From contig JAQIWT010001123.1 of assembly GCA_034696485.1 (NCBI GenBank), positions 1 to 12,347 of the forward strand: a stretch of DNA of 12,347 nucleotides. Reading direction: 5' to 3'. The translations under genes and the position numbers were made by a program. Source of the stretch: Isohypsibius dastychi. Taxonomy: Eukaryota; Tardigrada; Eutardigrada; Parachela; Isohypsibiidae. The notes under the pieces are model-generated. The model ran no database searches. It was given only the letters and a program-made list of their open reading frames with translations, and was not told where the DNA came from. This document shows, in pieces, positions 7,857 through 12,347 of this stretch (its first letter is position 1; every line of letters starts with the position of its first letter).

Positions 7857-9672
7857 ATGAATGAGACTACCAGTTCCGATGATGATGAAAATCTATGTTA
7901 CCCGATGGATAACGAATTCCGAGGTGATGTAAAATGTGTCTCACTTCTTTTGTTTGTTGATCTAAAGCCTTCCTCCCACATCACCCCGACCGTCATTTTT
8001 CCTACAGGGCATGCACTGGTTATAAACAACCAAACCTTCCCTCATCTTGATGAGGAGGAGGGTAGATATCGGTCTGGGAGTGCAGAAGACTGCATCAGAG
8101 TGCAAAAGACACTAAAAGCTCTAGGCTTTAAGGTCACAGTCCGCCAAAATAAGACTGCCGCCGAGATGAAATCGTTAGCCTGCAAACATGCCAGTTTGGA
8201 CCATGAAAGGTCGGATATGTTCCTCATGGTCGTCATGTCGCACGGAGCCGATGGCGATAGAATCTGTGGGGTGGATTACCATCCCAGCTCTGGCACTACC
8301 ATCCCGCTAAAGGCAAGCTTTGCTGATCGATGAGCGCAGATTCATCGAAAGCTATTCCATGTCCTTTTTTCTCATCAGGACTTGATCAAACCATTCAAGG
8401 GAGCTGGTCTGCTGAGAAAGCCAAAAGTGTTTCTGATCCAAGTGAGTTACCCATGTTTACGTTTTGCACAAAAACTATCTCTACACCCACCCCCCCCCCC
8501 GCCTTACTATACGTTAAAATTAATCGTCTTTGAACCAATGGTGTAGCCCCCAGGAGAGTAGGAAAGGTGTAGTATAAGAGTTTTCTGATCTTGCAAGCAC
8601 AAACAATCATCTATGAGCTCGCACTTGTTTGTTAATCAGCACACCTTATCTTAGCCCCCTTCCTCACCCAGGCATTCACTCGTGCCCGTTATCGACCATA
8701 CCTAATCCCAGCAGTTCGGTGACTAACAGTTGATCGCTGACCGCTGAATATGATGTCACTTCAAGTCATGCCGCCACTTCCACGCAGAGCACCACACCAA
8801 GTTTTTTTCTGTCAATTTCTGAACAATTGTAGACACAACTCTTGAAAAATAAGTAGTTTTCACCAGGAATCGAGGGGGGTATCTGTAAAAGCGTTCTCCA
8901 AAATTTTTAATTTTTTGCAGGCCTGCCGCGGAAGTAAGGTTGACCCAGGAATACAGATCCACACTGATAACGTTGGAGTCGATACTTCTGGTCGGTTCCC
9001 TTTGGAGGCTGACTTTCTCATGGCTTTTTCAACGGTTTCCGAGATGGTCTCGCATCGACATTCCCAATACGGGTCGTACTTCATCCAGGCTCTATGTGAC
9101 AAGTTGGATGAAGCACGGAATGCCAAGCAGCCTTTCGACTTCTTGCAAATCCTCACGCGGGTCCACTATACTTTAGCCAAGAAGGATTTCCACATCGAAA
9201 ACGCCGATATCAAATACCGCAAGCAAGTGTCGTCGTTTGTTAGCCAGTTGACCAGAAACCTGATTCTGCCACCGGGAAAGGAGAAATCACCCAGTCAGCG
9301 ATGGGTATTGAGTTCGATTGCCCCAGCACAGCCAAGTAGCCAAGATGGAACCTTTCCAGCTACCTCATCTTCCGGCTTAGTTCTTGCCCGGAATGTTTCT
9401 GGTGGAGCCGAAGATGGGATATTTGAGCATACAGTCGTCCTTGGATCCAGCTCTTGGAAAATCTGCAAGGCTTACGGGATGTTGCTGACTGAACTCAGGG
9501 AGCTCAATCCGGGGAGATGGAGAGATCCTCCACTCGACGAGGACCTACCGGTGTGGGCTGGAGAAAAGCTCAAGGTCCGCAAAGGTGAGATATAGTCTGG
9601 TTTGAAGTTGATGATGTCAGTTCTGCTGCATATTGCAATTTGTCCGCAGGTAATGCTAAAGCTCCAAAATAA
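7857..9672 (+). CDS. Caspase with C-terminal LysM-like domain, five exons, 373 aa
   Basis: Exons are 7857-7923, 8008-8312, 8379-8441, 8921-9584 and 9650-9672 (TAA). The introns are GT-AG, except the second (8313-8378), which is GC-AG (AAAG|GCAAGC). The sum is 374 codons with all phases consistent. Residues 1-14 are a short acidic N-terminus (SSDDDE), as in executioner-type caspases. The p20 region starts at FRGHALVINNQTF and includes Arg44 (RSGS), catalytic His101 (MSHGADGD) and KPKVFLIQACRG with catalytic Cys147. Candidate processing sites between subunits are IHTD161 and VGVD166. The p10 region starts at ADFLMAFST and has SHR (189-191; usually SWR), GSYFIQALC and KQVSSFVSQLTRNL. After a Ser/Pro-rich linker (about 264-313), residues 314-366 read HTVVLGSSSWKICKAYGM, then ELRELNP and VWAGEKLKVRK, matching the LysM pattern. 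p10 and LysM share one exon, so the fusion is not a modelling artefact. Cysteine protease activity is well supported; glycan binding is inferred. Confidence 0.93.
8442..8920 (+). other. Long caspase intron splitting the active-site pentapeptide
   Basis: This 479-nt intron has a GTGAGT donor and a TTTTTTGCAG acceptor, phase 0, and separates Gln145 from Ala-Cys-Arg-Gly. It is far longer than the other introns of this gene and carries an 11-base C run at 8490-8500. I saw no nested gene. Confidence 0.85.
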
Positions 9673-9673
9673 A
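9668..9673 (+). terminator. AATAAA overlapping the caspase stop codon
   Basis: The hexamer AATAAA spans the TAA stop (9670-9672). If used for polyadenylation, the 3' UTR would be only about 10-30 nt. No other AATAAA follows closely in the next 250 nt, but use of this site is inference. Confidence 0.45.
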
Positions 9674-9944
9674 GATGAGGATGGCAGGACCGCGACAGTT
9701 ATCAGTCTAGTTATAAACAAATTTCGGCCAACTTTGCTGTTGTAGTGGAATGTCACCATTAGACTACAATACGTTTTTTTCTGTTTTTATTACTCTCTGA
9801 AAAGGGTTGAATGACATGGTCTGTTAAAGTTAAAACACGCAACTGCGTTCATGGGCGGCGGTCGAAAACTGCCTTTCAGCTTCACACGCTCGGATTACGA
9901 TCGGGTAGCAATTTTTGCATAACAGCGTCTCGACGAATAAAATA

Positions 9945-10205
9945 ATGAGAGAAAATTGTAGAGAACACATTTGAAGCCTTTAAGTGAACTGGAATGACAC
10001 TTTCACACCCAGCTACAATGAGGGTAGCTGAATCTATGAAGCTGACTGATTTCTGATGAAGTATAGTCTTCGGGGCTGTAATGTAACTCACGGTCATCAA
10101 ACTTTAGACTGCCGTGTAACACCGAACGGAAACGACCCCGCAGTCTCTAAACGCATATAGCCGACAGAAGTGAGGAGGGGAAACATTTGCGGGCAATATA
10201 GATGA
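9945..10205 (+). repeat. Interspersed repeat, copy C (3' half only)
   Basis: It matches the right half of copy B in the same orientation. Shared blocks include CACCCAGCT, GGGTAGCTGA, CTGATTTCTGATGAAGT (B: CCGATTTTTGATTAAGT), GTGTAACAC and CGCAGTCTC. Antisense translations of B and C share PKTxLxQKSVSF, but stops and indels elsewhere argue against a surviving gene. The flank 9674-9944 shows no feature. Confidence 0.6.
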
Positions 10206-10393
10206 AACAGTTCAGAGCTGACAACTTCGGGGAGACACATCAGAGGGGGCATGCATGCTTCCGAACAAAGGGGGTAAGATAAACAACTGCAGCGTCGGCG
10301 ACATCAAGAAAATCGAAATCCGAAGAGATTATAATTTGGTTCTGGGTCCGAATTTTATCACTGTGATTGTGATCATTGATTTGAAGCGCATCC

Positions 10394-10535
10394 TCCAAAC
10401 CGACCCCTCTAAACTGACAGTTTGAAATTTTCATCTCAAAACTTTTTCGTCTGAATTGTCCCTCTACTGTAGTTGTACAATCCAAACTGTTCCCCGAAAG
10501 TGTCCCTTCTGAACTGTCTTATCTAAACTGTCCCC
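10394..10535 (+). repeat. Degenerate TCTRAACTGTCCC repeats
   Basis: About six to seven diverged copies of a 13-nt word resembling TCTGAACTGTCCC occur at irregular spacing (near 10394, 10408, 10449, 10480, 10507 and 10521). They overlap the 5' part of the open frame called next, where two of them encode Leu-Asn-Cys-Pro. It may be a decayed minisatellite that has been partly absorbed into an exon, or a non-coding repeat. Confidence 0.5.
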
Positions 10536-10873
10536 TTGAATATATCCTCTTCGAGGAGGAACGTCACAATCAACAAGCATACGAACAACTCTGGTCTGTG
10601 ATGGAACCTGTGCGTATCTGCCTCAAAAAAGTGCCTTTTCAAAAACTCATATCTTTTTATGAATAAGGTGGAAAGAGTACATCTACCATTTTCTCGCCCC
10701 ACCCTGGGGGTGAATACGACAGCGTATGAATCTCAGTTAGGCGCGAAGACTGCACTGGTTTTGCATTAAAAGATGGTTTGCCTACATTGAAAAAGGGATT
10801 GACCGAGCTTGCAACCCAACCACAGCTAGGCAATCTGCTGTTGACCATCGGAATGATTCTATTTATGCCCTGA
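10421..10873 (+). CDS. Probable 3' exons of an unknown plus-strand gene
   Basis: A stop-free frame without ATG follows a TGACAG acceptor at 10420 and runs to about 10613, where a GTATCT donor gives phase 1. It includes YILFEEERHNQQAYEQLWSV. A CTCAG acceptor at 10736 joins in phase to an exon reading RREDCTGFALKDGLPTLKKG, then LTELATQPQLGNLLLTIGMI and a TGA at 10871-10873. In that exon a TGA lies just upstream of the acceptor, so the 3' exon boundary is tightly constrained. AATAAA follows 60 nt after the stop. The product ends in a hydrophobic tail (LGNLLLTIGMILFMP) that might be a membrane or helical anchor. The 5' end is not found and may lie within or beyond the repeat copy C. I do not recognise the family. 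The 3' exon is more certain than the upstream one. Confidence 0.4.
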
Positions 10874-10932
10874 CTGAACACGAGCTCCGCTTCTGAATGT
10901 TCCGTTTACAGCGTTCGGGATCAACATTGCAA

Positions 10933-10938
10933 AATAAA
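10933..10938 (+). terminator. AATAAA polyadenylation signal
   Basis: A canonical AATAAA lies 60 nt downstream of the TGA at 10871-10873. It supports a plus-strand transcript ending near 10950-10970. Confidence 0.5.
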
Positions 10939-11179
10939 TCAGTATTTTGGCATCACAGGTGACATTTATTCCGCTCGTTAGGAGTGAGAAATATCGCCAG
11001 TTTTGCAGTCCGTTATATTTTCTTTCTTTCCCTGTGGCGGAAGACAGACACGTAAATAATCATCAAATTCGGTCGTAGAAGATATGCCGCCGTAAGAACA
11101 CCAAGGCGGGTGACAAAACCGTAACAAAGAAAGGTAACTAGTTTACTCACATCGGTAAGCCAGGTAATACGTTCCAACT

Positions 11180-11215
11180 AAGAATAGCTCATCCCAAGTG
11201 GGCTGAGCTATTCTT
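11180..11215. repeat. 36-bp near-perfect palindrome (hairpin/cruciform)
   Basis: Arms AAGAATAGCTCA (11180-11191) and TGAGCTATTCTT (11204-11215) are perfectly complementary. Inside them CCCA and TGGG also pair, leaving one mismatched T/C pair and a two-base AG centre. The symmetry ends sharply on both sides. It lies in the otherwise empty stretch 10939-11349, about 135 nt past the 3' end of the receptor-like gene. It is too short for a typical animal pre-miRNA. It may be a protein-binding palindrome, an RNA hairpin or a foldback remnant. Confidence 0.8.
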
Positions 11216-11349
11216 GTTCATGTAACACAAGTGTCGAATAGCGTCCATTGACAATGGCTGGTTATTTCTGCTGAATTCCCACGCGATGGTGATAAATCCG
11301 ACAAGCGACAAAAACAACTAAACAAAACAAACTTTTCTAAAATTTCACT

Positions 11350-12347
11350 CTATGCAATATCAGGACGCAATACAACAGGATAACATACATTGCCAAGAAA
11401 CTCTTTTGAGATAATGCATACACCCCAACAAGTAATCCCCGCTCGGTAGTGATCCATTCTTTGTAGCATAACTGCCGCAGCCAGCTGGTCACAGTCTTCG
11501 AGAACAAGCTTGGTTTTTTCTTGCAAAGCAAAGAATGGCTGCTTGGCCTGAAACGAATGCAAGCGGATTAATGCGATTGCCAAGGGCAAGAGATAATTAT
11601 TTGGTTCAGAGGAGGTCCTACCACATTTTCAAGCTCAGCAATAAGGATGGTTCGCATCAAAAGCGAAAAAATCGACGTTCCAAAAATTATCCAAGTGTTG
11701 TTTGATATCTTCGTCTCAAGAATCCCATCAGAATTCGGGTCAAATTCATGCCGTCCATTGGTCAGTTCAAAACTGTATCCAATCAAAGCAAACACTCGGA
11801 GCACGTCCATGACATACAAAAAAAAATATTCTTGGGAAATCTTATCTACATTGCAGGCCACACGGGTTAGCGCGAAGTCCTTGCGACCCATTTCTTGTAT
11901 GGCGTTCAGCAAATCCGGTCTAGCAGTCAGTTGTTTGCATTTCGCAGTGAGCTGGTGAAACGATAAGGACAGCGGAATAATCATACAAAAAAGGATCATT
12001 CGAATCGCAATATAAATGATGTAGGTGAAAATTTCCATTGCTAGGAAAGCGCTCTGTGGTTCCAGAATATGCAAAGTCCCATTTCTGTACGTACAATGGG
12101 ACACTATTTCACAGAACGGGATCTTGTCCGTGAAACTCGCAAATATCCCGATCAATGGTCGCGTCATGGTGAGAGCTACTGCGACAAACGCATAGAACAT
12201 GTACACCCAGCTCCGGATTTTTATGTCTGAGTGGAACGCCTCGGTGATAGAATAAACTTCATCCAAACAGGCGTGCATACGGTTTCGCCTGAAATATAGG
12301 AAACCAGCAGCCAACATAAGAGCTGGATTGCAGATTCCACCAACCAC
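11350..12347 (-). CDS. Gustatory-receptor-like 7TM protein, 3' part (5' end outside window)
   Basis: Two minus-strand exons are seen. One runs from beyond 12347 to 11622 (242 codons, no start seen; the first codon here is GTG). The last runs from 11547 to 11350 (65 codons, TAG). The intron is 74 nt (11621 to 11548; GTAGGA donor, TTTCAG acceptor, phase 0). Hydrophobic segments, numbered from the window edge, fall at about 4-19, 47-71, 99-129, 174-194, 218-237 and 280-302. The loop between residues 130 and 173 is long and charged (LTAKCKQLTARPDLL), as in the insect gustatory/odorant receptor superfamily (7tm_7), whose N-terminus is cytoplasmic. A phase-0 intron just before the last membrane segment is also common there. 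The final helix lacks the usual TYxxxxxQF motif and reads CYPVVLRPD instead. It is likely a ligand-gated cation channel or chemoreceptor in the plasma membrane. Assignment rests on topology and C-terminal layout, so another 7TM family remains possible. Confidence 0.65.
11548..11621 (-). other. 74-nt phase-0 intron of the receptor-like gene
   Basis: The donor GTAGGA lies after Val242 and the acceptor CGTTTCAG before Ala-Lys-Gln-Pro. The unspliced frame would stop after a short unrelated tail at 11568-11570, whereas splicing adds the last membrane helix. Confidence 0.8.

Noticed and set aside
7531-7860. Upstream frame as a possible caspase prodomain
   Set aside because: It starts inside the MITE, ends at a stop over the caspase ATG, and shows no CARD or DED features. 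The ATG at 7857 gives a normal short N-terminus.
9621-9744. Alternative longer caspase C-terminus using the AG at 9619-9620
   Set aside because: It would need a 36-nt intron without a pyrimidine tract. The AG at 9648-9649 is better placed and gives a 65-nt intron like its neighbours.
1-12347. CRISPR arrays, bacterial operons, rRNA or tRNA genes, viral genes
   Set aside because: There are no regularly spaced direct repeats, no clustered intronless genes and no recognisable tRNA B-box with cloverleaf arms. All confident genes are intron-containing animal-type genes.

Overview
This is a stretch of animal nuclear genome. Genes are split by very short spliceosomal introns: I placed introns of 52, 54, 65, 66, 74 and 84 nt, besides longer ones of 173, 178 and 479 nt. 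Initiator ATGs have animal-like context, AATAAA signals occur, there is no operon structure, and the products are animal-type (caspase, DOMON domain, gustatory-receptor-like 7TM protein, secreted Cys-rich protein). Compact introns, moderate GC and a GR-like receptor suggest a small-genome ecdysozoan. A tardigrade is my best guess and a crustacean is possible, but nothing here proves either.

Layout, left to right. 7-523 (-): two-exon gene for a small basic, probably nuclear protein. 650-830: C-tracts and a cluster of GGACCC/GGGTCC words. 900-1286 (-): two-exon gene for an unknown 110-aa protein. 1830-2108 (-): signal peptide plus DOMON exon, with unresolved downstream exons. 2425-2822: first copy of an interspersed repeat. 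2823-3776: no gene seen. 3777-4392 (-): exons of an unknown gene, divergent from 4813-5615 (+), a two-exon secreted Cys-rich protein with a TATA box. 5616-6309: no gene seen. 6310-6414: a tiny TA-flanked inverted-repeat element. 6627-7290: second copy of the interspersed repeat, interrupted by a 352-bp hAT-like MITE (7291-7642) full of GGCCCCAT words. 7857-9672 (+): the main gene, a five-exon caspase. 9945-10205: third repeat copy. 10421-10873 (+): probable two-exon 3' part of an unknown gene. 11180-11215: a 36-bp near-perfect palindrome. 11350-12347 (-): 3' part of a gustatory-receptor-like gene running off the window.

The standout is the caspase. It has complete p20 and p10 regions with the His/Cys dyad, and then continues within the same exon as p10 into a C-terminal segment with the hallmarks of a LysM domain, a glycan (peptidoglycan/chitin) binding fold. 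A caspase fused to LysM would couple a cell-death or immune protease to possible microbial or cuticular glycan sensing. I know of no described protein with this architecture, but I could not search. The genes otherwise look functionally unrelated, as is usual in an animal genome.
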